This document shows, piece by piece, positions 34,956-49,900 of a stretch of 64,000 nt of DNA. The stretch's first letter is position 1. Every line of letters begins with the position of its first letter. This DNA comes from Owenia fusiformis. Lineage: Eukaryota > Annelida > Polychaeta > Sabellida > Oweniidae. The stretch spans positions 11,507,598 through 11,571,597 of the forward strand of contig CAIIXF020000001.1 of NCBI GenBank assembly GCA_903813345.2, read 5' to 3'. The notes below the pieces were generated by a model, which saw only the letters and a program-made list of their open reading frames with translations, was not told the origin of the DNA and did no database searches. The position numbers and the translations under genes are program-made.

Positions 34956-37900
34956 GTATGTGTACATAACTTCAAATATACTTTGTGAATAAAGGCTATG
35001 TAATCAAACATTATTCAGCTAATATATAGAGAAATATCCAGGTGATGGTCCTGAATGATACACCCGCAGCAATACCTTAAGCTATTGAGAAAATCGATCC
35101 GTAAATATATGAAATATTTAGGGATAAAATATAATCATGGGCATTCAATATTGAAAGCCCATGATATAATGTATGGTTTTGTACATAAATGTGATTTCTA
35201 AGTTCCAACTAATCTAACATTTTATTTTGATAAATGAAGTGATATTGAGGTTTTACATGTCATATAAAATGTGTATAATAAAACTTTAGTATATGATATT
35301 AATATTTAGCATAACATAATCGTGTCCTTTTTGGACAATAACCAACAAAAATCGAATAGCAGGTATTACGTGTATAAAGTATATAATCTGATAATATATA
35401 AAATACTCGTGTGTATACACAGCTGACATATCGACCAAAAACGTACCGGTTAGTGGGTATCGGGTCAGTATAAATGAACTATTGCAAGCAAACAACAAGC
35501 ATCAGACAACTAGTAAAAAGTTTCTGTTGAAACAGAAAGATATGTGATGAGTATAAGAATAGTTTTAAACTGATAATTACTGGCTCCATAAGAGAATCGC
35601 TGGTATACCTATTGTACATGTATTATATGGAAATGAAAAACTAGTCTAGCTACAAGCCCTTGTGACCCCCTCTCCACTAACAAGTGTTGAGAATGTGTTT
35701 AGTCTAGTAGAGGGGGGGGGGTCACAGGCTTGTAGCTAGAGTAATGAAAAATTAACTCACGGAATAATATAATGCGATGGGTGGTCAAAAAGTTCTCATA
35801 ATGTCCCTCTAATCTTTAATTTTTCAATATTCAATAATCGTATTCAATGGAATTTTCACAGTAACAAGGGAACTGTTCAATCTAGCAAATTTGTATAACG
35901 GAAATGTTATTAGAAATGGTTGCAATAGTAACGATTGCCATTGTAATCAGGGGACTTTAGGATCACCCCTCGTATGTCTCAACATCAAGGAAATGAAAAT
36001 CGAATGTATTACTCCCACGGCTAGGTCACGTCATCTTACGTATTTCCAAGAAGATGGTTCGATTAACCTAGTCAGCTAAACACGGATGCTCATCACACGC
36101 TTGTTCAGGCTCGGAATCTTAATGTAGACGGTCAGAGATTGTGATGAATCGTGCCTCAACTCTTATTCATGTTTGCATCCTGGCGTGACACTTATAGCAT
36201 TGCAAATGTCCTGATGGACAGAGCTTTAGCACGGGTGTTAAAACACGAATATACCATGAGCACATGCTTTGAGAATCCGCGTTGTTTGAACCTTCCGCCG
36301 AGCACACTTATACATTAAGACCCGTTACACAGTCATGATACCGCCGAGCAAGCTCATTGCATCATCGGGTCTGCTTTACCCCCGTGTTTAGAAGGCGCGG
36401 CTTACATCGATGACATTTTTGCTGTTTAACTTGTTTATACTATTATAGAATTGATTCACAAGGTTTCAGTTGCTCCAACTTACAACTTGTGTTATCATCA
36501 TCTTGGAAATCGAAGATCTGATTCGGTATCATTTTTGGAATTGTCCATTGTTGTCTTTCTTTTCTAAATTCGGATTTACGTTTCCATATTGTTTATTATT
36601 TCTACCGGGTATATGTTTAGAATTATATAGAAATAATCTCAAGTACAAATCAGAATCTTGATACAGTATAAACTATTTACAATAGACGTATAATGATGCA
36701 TACTAGTAAGTCGATCAATTAACAAGATATTACAGCATCGGCTACCCAGAGGCATAATCTAACTATGTACATGCATGGAGCCTTCTTTCAAACTCTTCTG
36801 TTTTCTCAGGGCTGAGAAGACATGTCTGAGATGTCATGGTTTATCACGATGCTTGGACAGGGGTATGCATTCACCCTCTCCTTCCCCTTTCAATCAATAT
36901 ACATGTACATATTTCATTCTGATACCCATCACATATTTCTGTATTGCAACTGGCAAATTAGAGTAGAACATAGTCTTGCTTCAAGACTTCAAGACTCTAG
37001 ACCACTGGCTCTTTATCTAAAGAACACCAGCCATCAAAGTAGATAGTCCAAGGTCTTGAAGCAAGACTAAGTAGAACATGGAAGGCAATGATCTCACACG
37101 ATACGACGTCGATATTCCCAAAGAAATCTATAACCTGATTACATGCCAACCATTTCTAATATGGACTCATGAGGTGAATGCCAGGACCTATGTGATGTTA
37201 CATACAGTACACATTTGTAACATATCCAAATTACAATTCTGATTCACAAATCAATGCAGTCCCACTAGCTACAGCGTAAGAGACATCGGCCTTCTATTAG
37301 TTCCTTTCTAGAAACATAATTACCTACCCTTTACATTAGTTCTTCGTTAGTTTGTAACTAGACTCTACGCTCACTGTGTAGGAACTCTTCAAACTAGTTA
37401 CAGAAACGGATACGTTAACGTAACAAAATGTCGCAGCCTTGAAGGTTCGATTTTTCTTTTTTCAAGATTTCACGACTTTTTTTGGTACAAACATGCGTAA
37501 GCATCATATGTTTATGAAAACCTAATAATTTGTGAACGAATAGTTCACGAGGCGCCAGAATGATCAAAATTATTCCTCACTATTATGACGAAAACGGAGC
37601 GGTTAAAAGTGCGGATGTTTGACCGTTTTCAACGTTCCGTTTTCGTAACTTAAGTGGAGAAGTTTATCGATGATTATGTCGTCTCGTGAATTATTCGATC
37701 GAAGACGTTTAGATTTTCTGAAACATATGTTGCTGCCACACATTTTTGCCCAAAACGTTGTGGACATTCTACCTACATCTCGCGTAATCAGTGAAAAAGT
37801 AGTATCGTACATTTTGTTACGTAAACGGATCCGATCCGTTTACTAACATTTTGAAAAGTTCCTCCACAGTGACGCTCAGCCAGATGAAATTAACATAACG

Positions 37901-40900
37901 CACCTGTTTAATTAATATACCGCGCCTGTTTAATACGATATCTATTTACTGTATACATAAACATATCTTGAGAGACTTGCAAATTTATGTTAATTTCGCT
38001 CTAAGTTGGGGGTTCCGATTGGGGTAAGAGTTGCCGAATATAGCCGAGCGAAAGCCTAGATTCGCCTGCTTTTTCTCAAAAAATCTCGTTCGCGTTGCCT
38101 TCTTGCCCATTTAAAAAGAATGGCAATTTAAGTAGGCATGTCGTTTAAGTACCCCGCCGTCATATTAGGGGGTTTAAGCTTACAATGTTTTTCAAGATCT
38201 AAACGTAAAGTAAATCAAGTAAAAAAAATCAAGTAAATCTAAGATTTGAGACACGACATGTATGGAATGATACTAATTCAAATTCCCACGCTCATCTATA
38301 ACCAGGCCCACACTAACCACTAATATTATAAAACTAATACAAGCTTACCATGTTACAGTCATTAGTAGATAAGACGCTAAAAAGGTGCAGAGTTACTAAT
38401 GCTTCCTTATTTCCATATGATGCATAATCTCATTGTCATAGTTACAGAAAAAGTGTCACCTCATCGAAGTGACAATCATAGAGTGAGAGTTATAACCAGT
38501 AAGAAAAAATATTTAAGTGAGCCTACGACAATCGATTTCAACCCAAATAATCAGATCAAATGGGGCATAGTCTTGGTCCAAGTCTCTGGAGCCCCCCATT
38601 CACCCTATCTACTTCGCCATAGATGTGTAGTGGGCGTTACAAGGGCCCTTGTAACTAGACAACACATATATATGGTAGATCTTTCTCCCCCCCCCCTTTG
38701 CTGTTACCAGCACTAAAACTCGTATCCAGACGCCAAGAGGTTAATCGTGTTAATACTTGGGTATAGAACCCGGGTATACAGGGTGTCCCGAAAGTATGCC
38801 CCCCCCCCCCCCCCCTAGGCAGACATATACCAGTGTCGTCATAGTATGTGTCATATATCATTTTAAAGCTTATGCAAAGTTACATTGATTCGCCAAGTAT
38901 CATGGTTCAACTCTCAAAAGTGAAAAAATTACAGGCATTTCAAAATTTAGTGTTTGGTCAAAATTAAGTTCAATTTTACACCAAAACACTAGTCAATGTG
39001 TCCTCCCGGGCCATCTTAACAGCAGCAATTCTTTTCGGGTCGGATGGATATTGAGTTGGAAAAAGAGAACGGTGAAGGTAGAAACTTTAAGGAAACTCTT
39101 CTAAAGTCCCTTAAGTAACAGGTTTTAAGAGGGTTATAAAATTCCATATCCCTATTTGAAGGGCTTCTGAGGTCATATCTGAAAATAATTGCTGCTGTTA
39201 ACATGGCCAAGGGGGACACATTGACTAGTAATGTGGTGTAAAATTGAACATTATTTTGACAAAACACTAACTTTTAAAATTACTGTAACTTTTTCGCATT
39301 TGGGAGTTCAACCATGATACTTGGCAAATCAATGTAACTTTGGATAAGCTTTAAAATGATATATGACACATACTATGAGGACACTGGAATATGTCTGCCT
39401 AGGGGGGGGGCCATACTTTCGGGACACCCTGTAGAACTCACTATGTACCCTTCGTCAAAATGTGCAGTATAATCTTGAAGTGCTGATGGCATAATGATGA
39501 CGGATAATAAGATTGTTTCACTTGTATGTGAAGTAGAACATAGAGGGTTTACATTTGCTATTTACAATATCGATACATCGTTTGGAAAGTCGGTTAACTT
39601 TGCAACCATACAAATTACCTTATGCGTCAAATATTGCCAATTACTCAGTACCGTCTCCATTACAACCATTTACACAATCAGTTCACGGTATATACTTGAG
39701 TAAAGATATGTGCGTTATGGACTGGTATACTCCCCAAATATTTAAAATAGTACAATAGAACAACATAACTAGCACCATAAGTGATTGTAAAATAGAATAG
39801 TATACATGTAATATGGATATAACATTAACAATATTATGTTATCCAAGTAGTGAGAGCCCATTGTTAATTGTGGGATCCACAACCTTTACTATCCTTTTGA
39901 ATAGACAGGGCAGATTCTCTCTCAAGCTTTAGGTAAAGGGATCTGACTCGAGGGCTCTGATAAATCAGAATGGCGATCTAAACGTCACTGAGACCGGCTA
40001 AAACGTCCACATTTGAAAATGCACTCATGGAATGGTATCCTTTGCATTCGTTCGACTTCGCTTCTTAAAATAGAGCTTCGTCTTCGTCGGTAGTTTATAA
40101 CTAGACTCTGCGTGCAGGGTAAGGGTATGGACACAATGGAAGAAAAAAGAATAAAGCATAAACATGTACAATGCCACCACCTGTCATTTGTTACAGACGC
40201 CGACCGCCGAACATCATCCGCCGGACGCCGAACACAAAAAAGTTACCAATAGTTATTATGTTACCACTTTTGGTGGTGACATAAACAGAATTAACAATGG
40301 GAGGTGTGTGGATTAAATCGGGTACACCCCAGTTGTCCGAAACCCAGTTGTCCGAAACCCAGTTGTCCGAAACCCAGTCGTCCGAAACCCAGTTGTCCGA
40401 AACCCAGTTGTCCGAAACCCAATTTCCCGAAACCCAGTTGTCCGAAACCCATTACTCCGAAAAGTAAAGTCATAATTTACAAGAGAAGGGGGGGGGGCGT
40501 AGCTTACTTAACCTTACGTCAGTTTCATGCCATGTATTTGGCCAAATTAATGGCATGGACGCATTCTGATATTCATAGATCTCTCTCTCACTTTGAATTG
40601 CATCCATTGCATGGCGTTACCAGAATGGCAGGAACGGGAGATTTATTTTACATCGTGATTCTAAAAAAGGTTATTAAAACATAATATATATTACGGAACA
40701 GTTTATCTTATCTTCTTCAATCTCTTTTATATCTAGGCAAAATAAAATGAAACATTTTGAAACAGATAAATTAAGTTATCGCATAGAACTTTAAGAATAA
40801 AACAGTATACAAATTACGTTGTCAATATATTTCGTCGCATTTAATTAATTTCTTAGTCTCGGTCTCTTATCAAATCGTAAAAGAATAAAACATTCTAAAC

Positions 40901-43900
40901 TTAATCACTTGGGATTTATGTTTCGGCATTCGTTGCAGGCATTTGTTTTTTATGTTCATCTCCTGAAATGTATTTGTTTGACAATAATCAGAGAAAGTGC
41001 TTATACGTATAAATATGCCACGCAAACAAACGGGTGTGACTTCAATTTCTTGTCTGTCTGAGGACGTATTGGGAACGAGGTAGAATTAAAGAATTCTTAT
41101 GAACGAGTCAGGCAAGATACTAGAACTAGTAAAGTAATGTATTGGATAAGTTAATTTCTGATGGATCTGGATAAAATATATTTCAAAACTTTGTAAACAC
41201 TAGATAACTTCATTTAGGCAGATATAGTATCTTGATATATTTGGCTATCATGCGTTTAAAATACGTTCCTAAAACTATGAAGACGTTAGGTGAGAAATAT
41301 TGCTATTGTACGTTCGAAAAGTATTTTGTTGTATTTTGTAGTTCTCAAGTTACCCATGAACTTTCGTGGGCTAATTAACGTCTTGACTTAGCATATTTAG
41401 CCTAATTTTGCAATGATGTCAACGTGATTCAAATGTTATGCTGTCGTGATTCGCAGAGGTTGTGACAAGATTCGTTTTAAGAAATTGTTTTTTTATAAGA
41501 TCCCCTAATTTTCGGAGAACTGGGTTTCGGACAACTGGGTTTCGGAGAATTGGGTTTCGGACAACTGGGTTTCGGACAACTGGGTTGACCCCGATTAAAT
41601 CAGGTATTGAGATTTGTTAGCATATTAGTTGACATAAGGTTCTATACATGCAGTAGTTCAACATTGTTACTTGATCTAACATCACCTGTCAAACAAGGCC
41701 ATTTTGTAATACGATTACATCCTTCACATCATATAGATGATGATAGGACTTGTTACCCTTTGCATTCGTTTGACTTCACTTCTTAAAAGAGAGCTTCGTC
41801 TTATAGTTTAACTAGACTCTGTACGCAGGGTAAGGACTTGTTATACTGTCACATTTATCTCATCAATTAATTGAGCCATGTCGACATGTTTCACGGTAGT
41901 TTGTAGCATAATATTGCGTCCAATCGCGCTAATTGGAACTTATCACACAAATTAATTGTCAAATATTAGCCAAACAGGATGTGTGGCATCTTGTTTCCTG
42001 ATTCGACGAAGTATTGTTCACGGAAGGATCAAACATGAGGCCCGGGAATAATGAATAGTTTAACATCTTCAACATCAATTTACACTGTATATAACATTCA
42101 GGGTACTTAATCCTTGACCTGGGTCTACAAGACATCGTTATATGGTTAAAGGACGGTTACATTGAATATAATGGTTTACAGAGCAACGTTTTAAATGGTC
42201 TTACAATAGAGAAACATTAAAGAAATGTTGTAAGATATGTAAAGCATAATACACGATTCCTTTCAAATCAATATGGTTGACAACCTTCCATGAATTGATG
42301 GAGGTCCATATGATTAAATTAGAGGATAGCGTGATTCAGATCATTGTGAAGAATGCATTTGTAAAGTAGAATGAGACAATGAGGTGCATACCCAATAGTA
42401 TAATGTACCTTTCATTGCCTGCCTCTTTGATAGTCCATAATTAAATCATGAGAAATCATGGCCCCGGGTCATGGCCTTATATTAGAAATATGAGTATCAA
42501 TGTCATAATCATGACATCAACGTGCCTGAAATCTATGAGTTTCCATTATTGTTCTGTACTGTCCTTGTGAGTTCAGACTCTCTCGAATATTATACAACGA
42601 TCGAGGCCCTGATAAATCAGAACAGAGACTGATCAGAATGAGTGCAATTTATTGTTGTAATTATACTAATAGTGCAACATGAACATTATAATACCAGTAA
42701 ACATGAAAATAATACCTGTAGTAAACATTATTATGATACCAGTATTATGTGAAGGTGTATATTATATCTGATTATTAGACATGCATTGATACTGGTTAGC
42801 GACCGCGATCTGTGTGTCTCTGGTGTGTTTTACATTTGCTTGATCAAGTGACCGATATATTTGAAACATTTACTTTTTAGCTCAAATACTTAAAATAGAC
42901 TAAAATTCGCTAATTTATAAAATTTGTGACCACCTGTAGAATACTGGACACTACTGGTTTACAATAAATGGATATTGTAAAAAATTAAAGACTGAAAAAA
43001 TATATAGATAAAATTGATTGATACCATCTACACATTTTTCTGTCTTTAACTTATTCTGTAAATCCTCAAATTATCGATATGGAACGGAACTGATCTCTCA
43101 CGATGACCTTGTTTCATTGATCTCATTCTCTCTGTTGGAGTCAATATCCACAGAAATAACAGTTTGCAAGTCTCATGCGTCTAGAGATAGATCGATGAAA
43201 GGTGAATAGAATGGACATGTTATAATCACCAATGGCATCTGTCGCATCTGTTTGTATCCCTAAAACATCTCGTGATTTGTTGTCTCAGTTTGGACAATTA
43301 ATAATTGATATTGTTTTCATAAGGTCACAATGACCACTTTTGTTTGTATTCTATGTATTCTATTTAGTAGTACTTAAGGAGGTTAGCTGATCAGCTACTC
43401 TCAGTTCGAATGCAGTGTTTCATAAGTTTTTTTGACTCAGTCAGTGATTAACATGCTTTATGTTAATTTCGAACAGATTTGTAAAACCAAGTACTCGTGA
43501 TTTTTTCATTTTCTCTACTCAAATCTGAATTGGTAACGATAGATAGATAATGCTCTAGGAATTTTATGCAGAAAATAACCATGGATACGTGACTTATATA
43601 ATTGGGGGAGGGGATAAACTGGGCTACCCGTGAAATGTGAAACAAATTTAGTAATTTTAAATCTGTTATATAAATGGCCAGTGACGAAGCATGGTTTTGG
43701 GGCATGTACAAAACAGCCATTTTTCTAAGATATATTGGAAAATGCATCATTTAAGTTCGAGTTCCAACATTTAAAATGATCCTCTGTCGTTATCAGACGG
43801 ACAGACCGAGAAGTGGCTGATTTTTAAAATCCCAGTTATAGGATCAAAATCTAAGTGAATCAAGTCAATGTACTGTACTATTTTTTATATTCCAGTATGG

Positions 43901-46900
43901 ATTATTCTTCTGTCATGTTACTTTGTGGCTGTGCCCCCAGAGAAGGGATTCATCTGCTCAGATCCCCACATCAACTATCCTTATCGCCCAAGTACAGTGG
44001 GAACAGCAGTATTAGTATCTTCCACCATGATCATATCAATGCTGTTGGTAAGTTTTGACAGCGGTCTTAATTTGTTCCCAATTTTATTCAAACCTTCTTT
44101 CGACCATGAAAATATATTAAAGGGGGGGGGAGATCATTATGAATTTTAAATTAAAGCCAAGCTAATGCCTGAATATTAGTCTGGTAAATTAAAAGAAATA
44201 TAAAACTCAAAATGTTTTTACCCTGGCCTTTTGCAAATGGACACCATTAATCAATTATCGAGTTGTGTCTCAGACCATACTGATGAGGCATCTATGATAC
44301 AATCCCTTATTAGGACTAAGCCATACCAAGAAATCACATAATCCTTTTCTCAAGCAGACACTCCAATTTGTTCATCCGAAATAATCAATAAACATCTACT
44401 ACTCTCAAAGACTAGAAAAACGTAACAGTTAAATGTCATTTTAACCTATTGCAATATTATTTTCTAGATTACTATCACAGAGATTTTCTTATGGGCTCCA
44501 ATGAAAAGGGACAAGAAGCTACTTGGTATAAGATTAGGGCGCAATCTTCTGACCTTTATGTGGGGCTATGCAGTTGTATTTGATGTCGTTTTTGTAGCAA
44601 AATACTCAATGGGTGCATTGCGTCCAAACTTCATAGATGTTTGCCAACCGAAGTACATCACAACCAGTGGAAACTGCTCGAACATGTAAGTGAATAATAC
44701 GACCTTCCCACTTTCCATGAAATACTACAGAGTGCCTCAAAAAATGTTACAGGTACAAAATGGTCAATATCTTTTGGCATTTACCCTAAAACATAATTGC
44801 AAGCTCTCTCGATCAATTTGACACAGAGCAGATTTAAAATCCTTCCATGGTTGACTGTACAGGACAGATTTTATGAACTCATGTGAACTCTGACTTGCGC
44901 TGAAATTTTTTGAGACACCTTGTACAATCCCCCATTGATCTCTTGCATGAGACATTCTGTTTGCAATAACCAACTTACTAAGAGGAATATCAATGATTCA
45001 TGTTAGTTTTATCATTTCTGTCAGTGTAGTAACCTCTAAAGACAAGCATAAAATGTGACTCAATCAATATATGACTCAGATTGAGTTACTTTAAATCATT
45101 GGCCATCATTACTAGTCCTCTTTAATGAAGAGGAACTGATCTAGCCATTATGTGATTTTGAAGCTATTAGTGGCAGGTAAAACATTCAAAAGAATTTCAA
45201 GGCATGAATTGTTTCAATATTCATCAATATGATTACTTCTCTCAATCTTTGTTTTCTTCTTAAATTGAGGCTAGAACCACATAGTAATTACTGAAGTTCG
45301 CTAGAGGCAAGTAAACTTAGTGGCAGTGTGGGATCCACAATCAATCTCTACTATCCCTTGGAATAGAGAGACGCTCACAACCTTTAGATAAAGAGAGACT
45401 GATCAATCAGAATGAAGAAGTGGTAATAGTTTGCGAAGGTCTTTTCTAGAGACACAAACGAATCAATATTCTGATACTCATACATAGCCGTGGGGACCGG
45501 GGTTCGATCGGTTCGGACAAACCCCCGGTCTTGATTTTGTGGAAAATTTGTGGAAAAATTCATTGCAATAACCAGAAAAAATATATTCAATTTATATGAC
45601 CAGTAGATAAAAAATGATAAAGTTACACTTCTCTCAAAAAGTTTGTCAACCTTAGACACGGGGTGGGATTGTTTAATCTTGGGAAGACCCCGGAGCATCA
45701 TGACATTATGCAAAAAGAAATATCAATTATTTGCACAATTTATTTTCTAACTTAATTAAAAGCTGCTCCATATCCGGTGAAGTAAACCAACTGTCTAAAT
45801 ACTGATGTAAACACATTTTCTTTCAAATGTTTGCGTCTCCGTTTTGTTTTATTCCAAACAAAAAATTCTTGCTAAGTCCCCGGGGCTGATAAGTCCCCAA
45901 GAGCAAATATTACATAATAGAAACATTTTCACCGTCCGTTTATGATATAATCCGCGGTAATGAACTTGTTGACATCACCACGAAATATAACTGATCATTT
46001 TAGTAAAAATGGTGACCTTACCCTGCAGAAATGTAGGTAATGTTCCACAGCTATTTCTGAGGGTGATACAACAGGGCCCAGTCTCCAGGGTATTGCTTTT
46101 ACTTTCCAGGGGTAACAAATCTATACCTGGGCATAGTGTGGTTCTAAAGCCTTAGCGAAGTAACTTCCTTTGCCACCTATATTCGCCAAACCGTAAAAAT
46201 TAGTTATTAAGTACAGATTATTTTTTATTTTCAATTCAAAGAAAGAACAAATAGATGTTTTCAGCACTAGGTGTTTTTTTGTTGCAAGGCATTGGAATTT
46301 AAAAGAAATTAGGTCGAGCACTCTTCTATTACAAAATGAAATAAAAATCTTTTGATTTGGAATCTTTTCAAAAAATTCATCTAATCTCAGTATTAAAGTG
46401 TGGGAATTGCATGTTCCAGAATTTGACATATCTTTGAATGAACCCTAAAGAATGAATAAGGAATGAGGATTTCAAAATAAAATAGCTCGTTAAAAATATG
46501 CTAGGATTTGCCCTTAACAAAAGTTAGCTCAATGTATGCTAACCTTGATTTGGATTTCATTAAACAAATGTTATATTAAAATGTATGATTTTGCCCCCAG
46601 ATTTCAATATCTTTTCAGTAAAAGATTCACCAAAAACGCTCAATGGGGGTGTTACGGTTGCCAAAGGGAGGGGTGCAAATTGTATGTATGGCAAATACAA
46701 AAATGCTTATATGAGGTACACCGATGAAGGGGGAGATTTGTGGATAACATAAAAATAGAACCCCTGGTCACCAAATCCTTGCTACGTCATTGCTCATATA
46801 ATAATAGGAGGTCTTTGTTGTGTCCAGACATGCCGGAAGGACAGAGATGGAGAGGCTGCAGCTTACCACAATGGAACTTTGAAAATAGTTCTAAAGAGAG

Positions 46901-49900
46901 TTTGGTAGATGAGAATAACCGATGCTCTCTTTTATACTAGCTACGAAAACAAACTATTGCAAAATGCATATTTGTATCGTTTGTCATTTGATCATGAAAT
47001 TATCTTTTTCAGTGTTGGTCAAATGAGGTATGTTGAGCCTGATATAGATTTTATCTGCACCAACCCGGACAAGAGAGCTATATCAGACGCAAGACAATCC
47101 TTTCCATCTGGCCACGCTGCAGCAGGGGCTTTCTGCGCAGCTTTCCTGTCTGTAAGTATGAAATCACGAGGGGAAACAATACCTTGTATCACAAAAATAT
47201 TTCATTCTTTTTCCGGTTAACACCTTTAAAAACGTTCGAACCTTCTGCAGGTTTGTTCCCCTGGCCTGATGGGGTTGGGGGGGGACGCTTTGCTAAAATC
47301 AGTGAGAAATTAACAGGTACTTATCTCTGTAGTTCATCTCAGTAAAATGAAAAATAGTGTAGGCTTATGTGGCAAAATCATTCACTGAGAGAATATTGTA
47401 AGATTGTATTGTAATTGTATTGTATTGCTAGAATATAAGTATTTTATATACAGCAAAAAATATCACCGCAGCTTAGGATTTCCTTCTGTGTTTTCATTAA
47501 CCATATCATATTTAAAAAGCAAATTGTTGTTTTTTAATTTTGAAAGTAGTGCTTTTGATTTTTGGCGTCGTTACTCATTTAGTCTTGTTATACAACAATC
47601 AATATGTGGCAAGGGGATCATGGTGTGAGCTGATAATAAGATTGTAATTCGGTTCATGTCACAAAAACCGAACGAGGACTTCCGTTTTGGATCAGAATTA
47701 TTGTCTACAATATAGATTAAAGAAAACAAGTGCAATGAATATATCACGATGACATTGCTTCCCAAGCAGTCCCAGAAACATGGATGCCAGATGTAAAATA
47801 AACTAGCTCATAGTCTTTATTCCTTTTTTTAATTTTGATATTATTCTTGAAATACAGTACCAATGTCAAAATAAAGGAACAAGTCTGTAAGCTAAGGTAA
47901 AGTGAAATTCAGTTACCTACTAGTCTCACTGTCATTCTAGTCGTCCTGGTGGACAACTTTAAAGCCATCAAATGCTTTTTTATATACTTGATATACCTGT
48001 ATAGTAGCATTGACGCATGCTCAATATATGGTACTTGTTATTCGTTTCCTGGAAAGAATTTGATGAGATTGAGCAACTGAATGTTCAGAACGCAATTTAT
48101 GCTTCAATAAATAGAAAGTTGAATCTCACTGGGGACCAACTGGAAACGAAGACATGAATTCCTGCTACCCTAACTTTTTCATTTTGAAACTATATGTCAT
48201 GGCATTTGCAGGATAAATTGTTATAATGCAGTTCTACAATATCTGAATGTGTGGCAATTATCTCACAACTGCTAAATCCATTGAATTGAAATTAGAACAT
48301 TTGTATCTTTACTTCCCAGACACCCTGTATCTATTTTATAACTGTTATTGCAGATATATGCCCAATTCAAATGGCGAGTGGATTGGACAATGATTCTGGT
48401 GCCATTCCTACAGATGACACTAGCGTGTCTTGCTCTATACAATGCAGTTTTGAGGGTAACAGACAACAAACATTACCAAATAGATATATGGGCTGGTGCA
48501 CTCATAGGATCTCTGGTAGCAATTCTTACCGTAAGTATCCTAACCATTGATCAAACGTTTCCTGTAAGGCATTCGTTATAGGTTCTGTACTTTGGTTGTC
48601 TCATATCAGTCTTTATTCCAAATAAGGCTTTACAAAGAGAGAGTTCTCTGCCTGATAGAAGACAACATACACATCCATTTGGGACTGGGAGAGATATGGC
48701 TATCAACCCAACAATAGTACTAGCAACAGCAATATCATCCTGTATAGCACTGACATATTATTATGCAAGCTTTTGATATAATCATATGAGATGAGGGTAC
48801 CCCTGTAATAATTTCAATAATTCCATATTGAATATCATCTCTCAAAACAACCTATTCCGTTGCTCGAAGTATTGTTAATATTATGAGTCTAAGACAGGAC
48901 AATTGACTGCTGCCGCTTTTGTTTGACAACGATAGCATTTGTTGCAATACAATCTTTTGAGTCTCTTTTGTAATTTATGTTTTCACTAATCAATGTTGCC
49001 GTTCCTTATTTAACAAAATATCAAATGACAACAGTAATTATAATACAAATGTTGCATCAAATGAAAGGATTAATTTCATTATTGATTCTATGACTAATTT
49101 TCCTCATTTTGTGACTGCTACATTGTACATTGTACGTGTCATATTCATGAGCTAATATTCACCCTAGTAGAAATGTAACTATGTATCTATGCTTGCCTCA
49201 AACTGTAATATCAGTATACATACTCACGTAACGTCTTTGTAACAAAAGGATGAACTTCCGTTATAGAAAATTTGTGAGATTTTTATTATTTTCTCCAGGA
49301 AAGACTAGTCGATTTGTATTAAGATACCCGTATGTTAATAGAAACAAACATCCGGTTACTGCAAAGTTAGTCAGTCACGAGCAAATATATCCAGCTGCTC
49401 CAATAAGCGAGAGAGAACTCCCTCACTTCAGCAAGCAGGATGGTGTCTGGTGGATTTCATAACGTCTTGGTTGCGTTGTGTTAACACCCTGGTTGCTAAA
49501 GCGGGTGGTTTCTCATTTGATTACTTGAACCATTGGCTCGTATATATTCGTGACTGATTCGTTCTTCAGTAACCGGATGTTACTCTAAACATACGGGTAC
49601 CATATTTGGATACTCTGACAAATCAACCTCTTTCTTGGTGAAAATAATGAAAAAAAATCCCCGACGGAAATTCATCCATTTTGACGTCTTTATAACAAGT
49701 TTGGGACGAGTTTTAAAAACTGATCGCATGTTACTTTTAGCAAGATTCCGTGTCAGTCTATTCACAAAGAAGTACAATAACATTCAATTACATTGATCCT
49801 TATTACATAGCTAAATAGAGAGTTATATCTAATACGAATATATGACTCATGAATGAGGCTATAGCAATGTCTGGAAACATATTCTTGAGTGCCATCATGC

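Larger units (their letters stand above)
34956..43895. other. PLPP gene 1 intron 1 (8.9 kb), element-rich
   Basis: Bounded by the exon 1 donor and exon 2 acceptor. It holds at least eight mobile elements or repeats listed individually, including two long foldbacks (37370 and 38777) and the minisatellite-tipped element at 40311. Between them, 35741-36970 and 41833-43895 show nothing further apart from single repeat arms near 42030 and 42605. Confidence 0.8.

Noticed and set aside
40304-40684. A 126-codon frame rich in PKPSC repeats, with an antisense frame rich in GFGQL
   Set aside because: Both come from a 15-bp tandem unit in the arm of a DNA element. The unit length is a multiple of three, so frames stay open without selection.
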